Assembly (NCBI GenBank): GCA_965248035.1
Contig: OZ252054.1
Location: 868,001 to 932,000 of the forward strand
DNA: 64,000 bases
From: BJGV01 sp964194745
GTDB taxonomy: Bacteria; Pseudomonadota; Gammaproteobacteria; Burkholderiales; Nitrosomonadaceae
Direction: 5' to 3'
The notes under the pieces: model-generated
Database searches by the model: none
Told to the model about the DNA's origin: nothing
What the model saw: the letters and a program-made list of their open reading frames with translations, nothing else
In this document: piece after piece, positions 45,701 to 53,919 of the stretch
Numbering within the stretch: the first letter of the stretch is position 1
How the letters are laid out: every line of letters begins with the position of its first letter
Translations under genes and position numbers: made by a program

Positions 45701-46766
45701 TATGAAAATCGTATCCGAAGCAGGTTTACGTGACATATGTTTTGTAATCGGTAGTCTCAACAGCAAGGATGAGGTTCGGTTTCTACGTAATAACAAACCA
45801 GTATTTTCTGAGAAACGGGCAGACTTACATTGTGCGTGGTCTGAGACAAGTTACGAAATGCAGAAGTTGCGCGACAATCCAGCGTGTGCACAGCAGGAAT
45901 ACGATCTCAAACTCGATATCTCGGATCCCGGCTTGTATACGCAACTAAGCTTTGATGTAGATAGCGATATTGCTGCGCCTTATATTCAGAGTGGTGTCAG
46001 GCCTAGAATTGCTATTCTTCGCGAGCAAGGTGTGAATGGCCACGTAGAAATGGCAGCTGCTTTTGATCGAGCGGGATTCGCTGCAACAGATGTACATATG
46101 AGCGACATCATTACGAGACGTGTTTCGCTGAAGGATTACATGGGCCTAGCAGCATGTGGCGGATTTTCTTACGGAGACGTACTGGGAGCAGGAGAAGGTT
46201 GGGCTAAATCTATTCTATTCAATTACTACGCCCGCGATGAGTTTGAAGCTTTCTTTAGGCGTGCTGATACCTTTGCATTGGGTGTATGCAACGGTTGTCA
46301 AATGATGAGCAATCTACATGAAATCATTCCTGGCGCTGAACATTGGCCGCATTTTGTTCGCAATAAGTCAGAGCAGTTTGAAGCGCGCTTTGTAATGGTG
46401 GAAGTTCAGAAAAGTCCGTCATTGTTCTTCGATGGAATGGCCGAGAGTCTTATGCCTATTGTCGTTTCGCATGGTGAGGGTTACGCAGAATTTGCCAGCG
46501 AGAAAAAACTTTCAGCTACCCTATCTCTTGTGACGATGCGCTTCGTGAATAACCAGGGTAAGCTTACAGAGGTTTATCCCCTTAATCCCAACGGTTCACC
46601 CCAAGGTGTCGCTGGCATGACGACACCTGATGGGCGTTTCAGCATACTAATGCCACATCCAGAGCGTGTGTTCCGTGCTGTTCAACATTCTTGGTATCCC
46701 AATGACTGGCATGAAGATGCACCTTGGATGCGGATGTTCAGGAACGCGAGAAAATGGGTAGGATGA
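42765..46766 (+). CDS. purL: Phosphoribosylformylglycinamidine synthase PurL (large single-chain form)
   Basis: Fourth step of purine synthesis. 1333 aa, the full proteobacterial form: N-terminal PurS-like region, linker, two ATP-binding halves (HNHPTAISPYPGSATGAGGEIRD; GLGGGAASSMDTG) and a C-terminal glutamine amidotransferase (LGVCNGCQMMSNL with the nucleophilic Cys; PHPERVFR with the His). No damage seen. Divergent from nnr. Confidence 0.97.
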   Translation: MLRFRGGSALSPFRLEKLIGALKTFAPQVSHIYAEYWHFCSEARSLRKDETIVLEKLLTYGAARQSEPSSGELLLVLPRSGTISTWSSKATDIARHCGLDAVKRLERGIAFYIQPRDGLSTEEKNQLRPFIHDRMTEAVFSSFKDAESLFQHSEPVPLNMVDVREDTVEMLQRANSEMGLALSFDEIEYLAVHFSRTGRNPTDTELMMFAQANSEHCRHKIFNADWVIDGKPQAKSLFSMIRNTHHLHPQGTVVAYTDNSSVVEGAKIARFYPGMNHAYSYAEEQTYILMKVETHNHPTAISPYPGSATGAGGEIRDEGATGRGAKPRAGLTGFSVSNLNIPRFVQPWEVYQESRENHSYGKPSRISSALQIMLEGPIGGATYNNEFGRPNLAGYFRTFEELIAGEMRGYHKPIMLAGGIGHISELDSFKKEFPSGALLIQLGGPGMLIGLGGGAASSMDTGVNEESLDFNSVQRGNAEMERRAQEVIDRCWQMERKGESNPILSIHDVGAGGLSNALPELLHSSRRGGRFNLRDIPSEELGMSPMQIWSNEAQERYVLAIMPESLELFRAICERERCPFAVMGKATEQEQLTVTDPAFNNFPVDMEISVLLGKSPKMTREVVHIEKSPAPFNTVSLNLKESAYRVLHLPAVADKTFLISISDRSVVGMTARDQMVGPWQVPVADVAVTLLGYQTYQGEAFAVGERAPLALLDPASAARMAVGEAITNIAATLIDHIGEIKLSANWMAAAGHPGEDAGLFDAVHAVGMELCPQLGISVPVGKDSMSMKTVWETDSDNSDRVTSKEVTAPLSLIISAFARVTDVRKTLTPQLQTDCGETELILVDLGMGRNRLGGSALAQVYKQVGDIAPDVVGLDGVKKLKGLFTAIQHLNQENKILAYHDRSDGGLFTTLCEMAFAGHVGVTVNLDQLCFDELANDVDGYELKQEALGGRFIERIISVLFNEELGAVFQIKTEHRCDFMKIVSEAGLRDICFVIGSLNSKDEVRFLRNNKPVFSEKRADLHCAWSETSYEMQKLRDNPACAQQEYDLKLDISDPGLYTQLSFDVDSDIAAPYIQSGVRPRIAILREQGVNGHVEMAAAFDRAGFAATDVHMSDIITRRVSLKDYMGLAACGGFSYGDVLGAGEGWAKSILFNYYARDEFEAFFRRADTFALGVCNGCQMMSNLHEIIPGAEHWPHFVRNKSEQFEARFVMVEVQKSPSLFFDGMAESLMPIVVSHGEGYAEFASEKKLSATLSLVTMRFVNNQGKLTEVYPLNPNGSPQGVAGMTTPDGRFSILMPHPERVFRAVQHSWYPNDWHEDAPWMRMFRNARKWVG

Positions 46767-46827
46767 AGAATATGCTAGTAGCATCGACTAGAAGAATTAA
46801 AAAAATGATGATGTGGAGATGTACAGA

Positions 46828-48042
46828 ATGACAATTTCTAGATGTGTAACGCGTATTGGAATTTTTGGTATTTTTTTTCTGGTACTCGGTACTGAATTAA
46901 ATGTGGCATTTGCAGAAGTAAACTCTGACAATAAAAAGGAATCAAAGTGTGTACCAGTTGGGAGTTGGGTGGTACCCGGGGGTGAGAAAGTATCGGACAC
47001 CGAGGTCATTTCTCGTGCGGTAAATCAATCAGTTGTGTTACTAGGAGAAGCACATGCTAACCTAGAGCATCATCGTTGGCAGCTACAAATGCTAGTGTCG
47101 TTGCATACTATACATCCTGATGTGGTGATTGGTTTTGAAATGTTTCCACGTCGGGTGCAGAAGGTACTTGATCAGTGGGTAGCTGGCGAGTTTTCCGTAG
47201 CGGAATTTCTTGGCGCTGTAGATTGGAAGCATGGCTGGAATACTGATGCAAGTGCTTATTTGCCACTTTTTCACTTTGCGCGGATGAATCGAATACCAAT
47301 GGTGGCGCTCAACATCGATACTCATTTAAGGCAGGAAATTTCTTTAAAGGGTTTTGATAGTATTTCAGAAGATAAACTCAAAGGCGTGACAAGCCCTGCT
47401 GCACCAAGTGCTGCATACCTCAATTACTTGATGCCAATCTACAAGAAGCATAATCGTGATGGCAAGAATAAGGGTGGGATCGGCTACGATGATTTGGATT
47501 TTCGGCGTTTTGTTGGAGGTCAGCAGCTATGGGATAGAGCGATGGCACAAGCTCTACATTCAGCACTGAGCCGACCAGGGCGGCCGCTAGTGGTCGGAAT
47601 CATGGGTGCAGGACATATCAAGTATGGCTACGGGGTGCCCCATCAATTGAAAGACCTAGGCATCAAGGATGTTGCCATGTTACTACCTTGGGACAGTAGT
47701 AAAGCATGCGAACATTTAGTTACTGGATTAGCAGATGCAGTATTTGGTATCGCATCATATATTGTCCCGCACGCGCCGCCACGCCAACGGCTTGGTATCC
47801 GCTTTGAAATGGCGCAGAACGGCGCTCGCATCGTACAGATTGAGAAAGGTAGCGTAGCAGAAGCAGCCGGTCTCAAAGATGGGGACACCATCATAGAAAT
47901 TGCAGGTTTGGAGGTTAAGCAAATCAATGATGTTGCTGGGGCGGTCCAAAGGCAGGCACCTGGTACCTGGTTACCGCTTAAAGTAAGTCGTGGTGGTGAG
48001 ACGATTGAGATTATCGCCAAATTTTCTGTGGTGATGCAATGA
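46828..48042 (+). CDS. Exported ChaN-domain protein with C-terminal PDZ domain
   Basis: About 404 aa. Signal peptide (RIGIFGIFFLVLGTELNVAFA), then a ChaN/DUF399 haem-binding-like domain (VLLGEAHANLEHHRWQLQML; VVIGFEMFPRR; WKHGWNTDASAYLPLFHFAR) to about residue 290, then a PDZ domain (ARIVQIEKGSVAEAAGLKDG...). ATG 46828 is preceded by GGAG; starts at 46813 and 46819 overlap that site. Its stop overlaps the next gene (ATGA), linking it to the M1 peptidase. The PDZ domain may present substrates to a partner. Iron or haem handling is inferred from family. Confidence 0.85.
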   Translation: MTISRCVTRIGIFGIFFLVLGTELNVAFAEVNSDNKKESKCVPVGSWVVPGGEKVSDTEVISRAVNQSVVLLGEAHANLEHHRWQLQMLVSLHTIHPDVVIGFEMFPRRVQKVLDQWVAGEFSVAEFLGAVDWKHGWNTDASAYLPLFHFARMNRIPMVALNIDTHLRQEISLKGFDSISEDKLKGVTSPAAPSAAYLNYLMPIYKKHNRDGKNKGGIGYDDLDFRRFVGGQQLWDRAMAQALHSALSRPGRPLVVGIMGAGHIKYGYGVPHQLKDLGIKDVAMLLPWDSSKACEHLVTGLADAVFGIASYIVPHAPPRQRLGIRFEMAQNGARIVQIEKGSVAEAAGLKDGDTIIEIAGLEVKQINDVAGAVQRQAPGTWLPLKVSRGGETIEIIAKFSVVMQ

Positions 48043-50117
48043 TAATTAGTATGCCGCTAGTGTGGCTGCGTCTCATTTGGCACATCTCGTATGCTCTATT
48101 TTTGATCCTTGTTGCAACCGTTGCAACTAGTATGCCTATCGTTTTTGCAGCACCCCCATTAGCAAGGGTCTCTTCAGCAGTTGAATACGATATTGTCGTG
48201 CACATTGACCCTGACGCACAAACTATTAAAGGGCGTAGTGTGATTACGACAACATCTCCACACGAATTAATTCTGACGTTGGGCCGCCGTTTTAAGGTGA
48301 CACAAGCACTCGTCGATGGGGTGATTCTTGAACCGTCGGGTACAAGCCCCGGGATGATGCGTACCTGGCAGATTCTAGGTAGCCAGAGTGTTCCGCGGCG
48401 CATTGAAGTCTATTGGTATGGCAAACTTTCACCACTTAATACTTCACTTAATCACCAGCAAACGCTTGGAAGGCCCGAACCGGTAAGTAGTAGTTTTGGC
48501 ACATTTCTTCCTGATTCAAGTGGCTGGTATCCACGTATTGTAGGAGAGCTCGCAAGTTACCGTGTAACCCTTGAAATGCCACCCGGGCAGCGTGGTCTTG
48601 TTGCTGGGCGGATCATCGAAGAATCTGAGTCGGGTGAAGGCTATCATGCGCGTTTTGAATTTCCTTTTCCATCTGAAGGAATTGATTTTATGGGTGGTCC
48701 CTACACAGTTAAGACTGATATGATGCAGAGTGCGGGCGGCAAGCGGATCCAGCTGCGAACCTATTTCCATCCACAAATCAAAGAACTTGCACGCGTCTAT
48801 CTCGACGCGGTAAAGGACTATATTGATCTCTACGAATCGTGGATCGGCGAATATCCATTTACCGAGTTTAGCGTCATATCGAGCCCGACACCTACAGGTT
48901 TTGGCATGCCGACGCTCACCTATCTAGGCATCGACGTACTGCGGTTGCCATTTATACGTAGTACATCACTTGGACACGAAGTACTACATAGCTGGTGGGG
49001 AAATGGAGTTTATCCCTATTACCCGGGCGGTAATTGGTCCGAGGGGTTGACAACGTTCATGGCGGACTACGCGTACAAAGAGCGCATAGGCCCAGAAGCT
49101 GCGCGGGAGATGAGGCTTAGCTGGCTACGCGATTTTGCTGCTCTATCACCTGGGCAAGACTCAGCACTTGACACGTTTACTACACGTACACATGGTGCCT
49201 CTCAGATTGTCGGCTACAACAAGGCGGCGATGATGTTCCTGATGCTACGTGATTTGCTTGGTTATGAGAGTTTTGATCGAGCACTCAAGGCATTCTGGCA
49301 TCATCAGCGCTTTCGTATCGCGTCGTGGTCGGATCTACGGCGCGCATTCGAGACCGAATCAGGGCAGGATTTAAAAACTTTTTTTGAACAGTGGCTCACA
49401 TATACGGGAGCGCCTACTGTGCGTATTGCAAAAGCAATACGCACACAGTCAGACTCTGGTTACTGCGTGACAATTACACTTGAGCAAGTAGCTTCTTCAT
49501 ACAACCTCCGCGTGCCGATTGCCGTACATACCAAAGAAGGTAAGGAAATCAGGACGTTTGATCTGGATCATGATCGACAGACTTTTTCGTTTGGATTACG
49601 TACCAAACCGCTTGAAGTAGCTCTTGATCCGGATTGGCGGTTGTTCCGGAGGCTGACATCTGATGAAGCGCCACCGATTTTGCGCCAGGTCATGGTGGAC
49701 CAGACGGCGGTAACTGTTCTGTTGTCTGGAATGGGCGAGGCACGTGTCGCCGCCGAGGTGCTTGCCAAAAAGCTTCAGAACCGTGCACCAAAAATAGTTT
49801 CAGCGACGGATGCTCTCACAGCGACTCCGGTATTAGTAATTGGTCTGCAGGAGCAGGTTGATATGTGGCTTATTTTGCACAAGTTACCTGCACGTCCTGT
49901 TATCATACGCCGCGATGGTACAGCACATGCTTGGACGGTAGTCCGCAAGGATGGTGTGACTCTCGCTATTGTGTCTGCACAGGATACGGCTTCGCTTGAA
50001 GCTCTGTTGCGGCCGCTGCCACATTACGGGCGACAAAGTTATGTTGTCTTCGATGGTGCGAGGGCTATCGAGCGAGGTACATGGCCAGCACGTGTGCAGG
50101 TGGTGAAGTTGAAGTAA
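48039..50117 (+). CDS. Exported M1-family metallopeptidase
   Basis: 692 aa. N-terminal hydrophobic leader (LIWHISYALFLILVATVATS). Gluzincin zinc site HEVLHSWWGN (HExxH), with the third ligand in NWSEGLTTFMADY 18 residues on. The GAMEN substrate motif of classical aminopeptidases is not obvious (the region reads SSPTPTGFGMPTLTYLG). The C-terminal about 200 residues contain an extra mixed domain after DPDWRLFRRL. The start overlaps the ChaN-PDZ stop by 4 nt, so the two act together or are co-produced. Likely periplasmic. Confidence 0.87.
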   Translation: MIISMPLVWLRLIWHISYALFLILVATVATSMPIVFAAPPLARVSSAVEYDIVVHIDPDAQTIKGRSVITTTSPHELILTLGRRFKVTQALVDGVILEPSGTSPGMMRTWQILGSQSVPRRIEVYWYGKLSPLNTSLNHQQTLGRPEPVSSSFGTFLPDSSGWYPRIVGELASYRVTLEMPPGQRGLVAGRIIEESESGEGYHARFEFPFPSEGIDFMGGPYTVKTDMMQSAGGKRIQLRTYFHPQIKELARVYLDAVKDYIDLYESWIGEYPFTEFSVISSPTPTGFGMPTLTYLGIDVLRLPFIRSTSLGHEVLHSWWGNGVYPYYPGGNWSEGLTTFMADYAYKERIGPEAAREMRLSWLRDFAALSPGQDSALDTFTTRTHGASQIVGYNKAAMMFLMLRDLLGYESFDRALKAFWHHQRFRIASWSDLRRAFETESGQDLKTFFEQWLTYTGAPTVRIAKAIRTQSDSGYCVTITLEQVASSYNLRVPIAVHTKEGKEIRTFDLDHDRQTFSFGLRTKPLEVALDPDWRLFRRLTSDEAPPILRQVMVDQTAVTVLLSGMGEARVAAEVLAKKLQNRAPKIVSATDALTATPVLVIGLQEQVDMWLILHKLPARPVIIRRDGTAHAWTVVRKDGVTLAIVSAQDTASLEALLRPLPHYGRQSYVVFDGARAIERGTWPARVQVVKLK

Positions 50118-50204
50118 TCTGCAATACTAGCGCCCTCAAGCAACGATGGGGAAAGCCATTTTGTCATGTCAGGGATGTGGCTCACAATTTCCAAGTTCCA
50201 TCTT

Positions 50205-50407
50205 AGGGGCAATGCAGAACTACTCCTGTGTCTTGTCTAATTGATTATCTAGCGTACTCATTTTCTTGTGCTACCAATATAAATTCTGACTGCATTGCAG
50301 CATAAATTTTACAGGGCTCATCTATCCAAAAAAAGGTAGATCAATTATGTGAGCCGATGGGGCAGGCATCGAATGATGAGTATTTACAAAGGTGCCCCTG
50401 GTTTTTT
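50205..50407 (+). ncRNA. Candidate structured RNA upstream of ndk
   Basis: Within a 423-bp gap (50118-50540) that has no credible gene, several helices can be drawn: GCAATGCAG (50209-50217) with CTGCATTGC (50290-50298); GGCTCA (50315-50320) with TGAGCC (50350-50355) enclosing TCTATCC/GGTAGA; and GGGGCA (50359-50364, or AGGGGCA at 50205-50211) with TGCCCC(T) (50393-50399), followed by GGTTTTTT. The last is terminator-like. It could be a small RNA of about 200 nt or only a set of terminators after the M1 peptidase gene. No known family recognised. Confidence 0.35.
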
Positions 50408-50540
50408 CGTTGCGGAGTTGATTCATCTACTATTTGTAAAATCAAATTACAGTCGACCACTGAGCTTTTTGTTTTTCCGACTTTGGGACAAGTTTTTTGT
50501 TAATATACACTTTTAGTTTCTTAATTTAGCGGGGTAGTTA

Positions 50541-50966
50541 ATGGCTATCGAAAGAACTTTGTCTATCATCAAACCTGATGCGGTAGCAAAAAATATAATT
50601 GGAGAAATCTATTCCCGTTTCGAGTCCAACGGGTTGAAAATTATTGCAGCGCGCATGATGCATCTTTCCCTGGCCGATGTAGAAGGTTTTTATGCCATAC
50701 ATCGTGGCCGCCCATTTTTCAATGATGTGGTTAAATGTATGATTTCCGGTGCTGTGATGGTACAGGTTTTAGAAGGCGAAGATGCAATAGAAAAGAACCG
50801 AGCGCTAATGGGTGCGACAGACCCGAAAAAGGCTGAAAAGGGAACAATCCGTGCGGATTACGTTGTTAACGTACAGACTAATGTGGTGCATGGTTCCGAT
50901 GCGCCTAAAACTGCAATATTTGAGATCACCTACTATTTTCCAGATATAAATATTTATTCTCGATAG
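50541..50966 (+). CDS. ndk: Nucleoside diphosphate kinase
   Basis: Balances NTP pools by phosphate exchange through a phosphohistidine. 141 aa: ERTLSIIKPDAVAKN at the start, MGATDPKKAEKGTIRADY, and the active-site His in VQTNVVHGSDAP. The end motif reads EITYYFPD. Followed 22 bp later by rlmN, the conserved ndk-rlmN-pilF order. Confidence 0.96.
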   Translation: MAIERTLSIIKPDAVAKNIIGEIYSRFESNGLKIIAARMMHLSLADVEGFYAIHRGRPFFNDVVKCMISGAVMVQVLEGEDAIEKNRALMGATDPKKAEKGTIRADYVVNVQTNVVHGSDAPKTAIFEITYYFPDINIYSR

Positions 50967-50988
50967 AGGCTGAATTTAACTCAACACA

Positions 50989-52134
50989 ATGACTGTTAAT
51001 TTGCTTGATTTTAATGCGAAAAATCTTGCCAGCTTCTGTGCAGAAATTGGTGAGAAACCATATCGCGCAAAGCAATTGTTGCGTTGGATACACCAGTCTG
51101 GTGAGGCGGACTTTGCTGGTATGAGCAATTTGGCAAAGGTATTGATGGCAAAACTCTCTGCCACTGCGGTGGTTAAGTCACCTCAAGTCATCAGTGAACA
51201 CATCTCCGCTGACGGAACATATAAGTGGTTGCTAGATGTGGGTGCTGGCAACGGAATTGAGACGGTTTTCATACCTGAACCTAGTCGCGGTACGCTGTGT
51301 ATTTCGAGTCAGGTAGGGTGTGCGTTGGAATGTACATTTTGCTTCACAGGTAGGCAGGGTTTCAATCGTAACCTAAGGGTTGCGGAGATCATCGGTCAGC
51401 TATGGTGGGCAAACAAAGTACTGGGAGCTATCAATGAAGAGATCGGATCGAAACCGAAGCATCTTGTCGGTGCGCCAAGAGTAGTTCAGTCTTCAGGACA
51501 CAGCCACACTGTCAGTAACGTGGTAATGATGGGTATGGGCGAACCACTTGCCAATTTCGAAAATGTGGCGACAGCGCTTGACCTGATGTTGGACGATAAC
51601 GCTTACGGGTTATCGCGTCGGCGTGTAACGGTGAGCACATCAGGTTTGGTTCCAGCTATGGACCGGTTGCGTGAGCGTTGCCCTGTGGCGCTAGCGGTAT
51701 CGTTACACGCGCCCAACGATGAGCTGCGTGACCAATTGGTACCAATCAACAAGAAATACCCAATCAAGGATTTGTTGGCAGCTTGTCAGCGCTATCTTGA
51801 AACTGCACCAAGAGATTTCATTACTTTTGAATATATCATGTTGGCAGGTGTCAATGACAGTGTGGCTCAGGCGCGCGAGTTGGTAAAATTGGTGCGGGAT
51901 ACTCCCTGTAAGTTTAATCTAATTCCATTTAATCCATTTTCCAATTCCGGTTACGAGCGCTCTTCGTCTGAGGTGACGTATCGATTTCGCGATGTATTGA
52001 TGCAGGCTGGTTTGGTGACAACAATACGCAAGACTCGTGGCGATGACATTGCTGCCGCTTGCGGTCAACTTGCTGGAAGAGTGTTGGATAAGACCCAGCG
52101 GAAAAGTCATGTAACTATGGGGGCAGCAAGATGA
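50989..52134 (+). CDS. rlmN: Dual-specificity 23S rRNA/tRNA adenine-C2 methyltransferase RlmN
   Basis: Radical-SAM enzyme that methylates A2503 of 23S rRNA and A37 of some tRNAs. 381 aa. The radical-SAM cluster cysteines are in CALECTFCFTGRQGFNRN; GMGEPLANFENV and the catalytic Cys near the C-terminus (AAACGQLAG) are present. The stop overlaps the pilF start by 4 nt. Confidence 0.97.
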   Translation: MTVNLLDFNAKNLASFCAEIGEKPYRAKQLLRWIHQSGEADFAGMSNLAKVLMAKLSATAVVKSPQVISEHISADGTYKWLLDVGAGNGIETVFIPEPSRGTLCISSQVGCALECTFCFTGRQGFNRNLRVAEIIGQLWWANKVLGAINEEIGSKPKHLVGAPRVVQSSGHSHTVSNVVMMGMGEPLANFENVATALDLMLDDNAYGLSRRRVTVSTSGLVPAMDRLRERCPVALAVSLHAPNDELRDQLVPINKKYPIKDLLAACQRYLETAPRDFITFEYIMLAGVNDSVAQARELVKLVRDTPCKFNLIPFNPFSNSGYERSSSEVTYRFRDVLMQAGLVTTIRKTRGDDIAAACGQLAGRVLDKTQRKSHVTMGAAR

Positions 52135-52960
52135 AACAGATCCTGACAAGTTTTTTAATTGCGTTATTGATCTTGATAGGCGGCTGTGCAAGTCTTTTTG
52201 CACCCTGGTTTCCTCCAAAAGAAAAGGATGTTCAGGAGGAGTGGGTGTCGGAGCATGATTGGCTTGGTAAAGAGCAGAGTGAAAGTGCAAAAAAAGAAAG
52301 CGTCAGACTTCATACTCTGCTGGCTGGAGAGTATTACAATCGCGGTCAATATAAGGTGGCAATAGACGAAGCGAATGAAGCTTTACGTACAAATCCGATT
52401 ATGCGCCTGCATATAATGTACTTGGCTTAATCTATATGAAATTGTACGAAGACAAGTTGGCTCAACAAAATTTCGAGCGCGCGCTGGGAATTGCGCCCAA
52501 CGATGCTGAAACCCATAATAATTTCGGCTGGTTCTTGTGCCAGCATAGGCCCGAACAAATGGACCAAGCCATGAAGCATTTCAAGGCAGCCCTGAAAGAT
52601 CCTCTTTATTCAACACCAGAAATGTCCAATACGAATGCTGGGACTTGCGAACTGAGCCGTGGTAATTATAGGAGCGCGGAGGAGTATTTTCAGAAGGCAC
52701 TAGTGTTAAAACCAGGATATTCGCCGGCTTTGATAGGGTTGGCGGAGATGCATTTCAAAAGCGGAAACCTGACCGCGGCCAAGTCGAATCTCTCACACTA
52801 CATGCAGGCTTCCACACCTACAGCGGAGAGTTTGTTGCTGGGAGTGAAGATTGAACGCAAGACAGGGAATCGCCAATCTGCTGCTAGTTATGCTTCACAG
52901 TTGAATAAACGTTTCCCGAATTCTAAAGAGGCGATAGCTCTTCGTAATGGCAAATTCTAG
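52131..52960 (+). pseudogene. pilF: Type IV pilus assembly lipoprotein PilF/PilW, frameshifted
   Basis: TPR lipoprotein needed for PilQ secretin assembly. The first part (52131-52430) has a lipoprotein signal (LIALLILIGGCAS) and the first TPR. The rest (52436-52960) contains NNFGWFLCQ, AEEYFQKALVLKPGYSPAL and later TPRs. Between them the true sequence YAPAYNVLGLIYMKLYEDK is readable in the second frame from about 52403, so a single base is missing near 52399 (AAT CC-GATTATGCG). With one base added the protein would be about 276 aa and normal. Real mutation or sequence error. Confidence 0.85.
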
Positions 52961-52962
52961 TA

Positions 52963-53886
52963 ATGAATGCTACTAGTAATAATAACGGCACGGCCGAAAT
53001 AGAAGCGGCTGAAAAAGTGCAAAGTGTTGGCCAAGTACTGCAAGCAGCACGGTTGGTTCAAGGTATGAGCATCCAGGATATTGCGCGACAATTACGGTTA
53101 TCAGTGTTGCAGGTCACAGCAATTGAGGAGGATGATCACAGTAAATTTTCGGGTCGTACTTTTTTGCACGGTTTTATCCGGAATTATGCAAAACTTGTGC
53201 GAGTGGATACAGTGGAATTTTTGCAATTGTTGCAAGAAACACTTCCGTCTGTTTCTTCCCATGCCATTTCGTACCCGATAGAAGGAATCCCAATCACATC
53301 TAGGGATAAACTACCACGAAATACCTCAATTATTTTATGGGCGGCAGTTCTGGCAGCGCTGTTGTTGATTTATGAAGTTTATCGCAGTGGAGGAGAGGGC
53401 CATCAGACAGATGCGAATGTTGAATTTGGGACCATGACAGAGACTGCAACTAAATCTGAAACTGAAGTTGAACAGGCAGCAGGAAAGACTCAACTTCTAT
53501 TACCACTTGCAACCAAATCTAACGATCCCGATGCAGTTCAGCTTGCTGAAGAAATAGGGATGCCCCAACAGAAAAATGATAACCCGCTTCCAGCGCAGCA
53601 AGTAACGACAGAAACAGTGGTTACTCATATGCCAGTGCAAAATGGTGAGGGTAGTATCCGCTTCGTATTTATTGAGGAATCGTGGATTGAGGTCAAAGAT
53701 GCAGAAGGCAAGAGGATTTTTTCACGGACTAGTCCCAGAAATACGGAAAAAATGGTATATGGCAAACCACCGTTTTCTCTAACGATCGGGAACGCCGCTA
53801 ACGTCAAGCTGGTTTACAATGGTAAGCCGGTGAACTTGACGCCGTACACTAGAAATGGGGGAGTGGCACGTTTATCACTCAAATAG
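52963..53886 (+). CDS. rodZ: RodZ-like helix-turn-helix membrane protein
   Basis: Cytoskeletal adaptor that couples MreB to the cell-wall machinery. 307 aa: N-terminal Xre-type helix-turn-helix (VLQAARLVQGMSIQDIARQLR), conserved FLHGFIRNYAKLVRVD, one transmembrane helix (IILWAAVLAALLLIYEVYR), a variable linker and a C-terminal DUF4115 domain (FVFIEESWIEVKDAEGKRIF). Order pilF-rodZ-ispG-hisS as in many gamma- and betaproteobacteria. Confidence 0.9.
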   Translation: MNATSNNNGTAEIEAAEKVQSVGQVLQAARLVQGMSIQDIARQLRLSVLQVTAIEEDDHSKFSGRTFLHGFIRNYAKLVRVDTVEFLQLLQETLPSVSSHAISYPIEGIPITSRDKLPRNTSIILWAAVLAALLLIYEVYRSGGEGHQTDANVEFGTMTETATKSETEVEQAAGKTQLLLPLATKSNDPDAVQLAEEIGMPQQKNDNPLPAQQVTTETVVTHMPVQNGEGSIRFVFIEESWIEVKDAEGKRIFSRTSPRNTEKMVYGKPPFSLTIGNAANVKLVYNGKPVNLTPYTRNGGVARLSLK

Positions 53887-53919
53887 AATTTTCACGCATA
53901 TAAAATTTTCGTACTTATT

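Noticed and set aside
50205..50407. 6S RNA or another named RNA family
   Set aside because: The helices do not match the 6S layout as I know it; left as an unnamed candidate.
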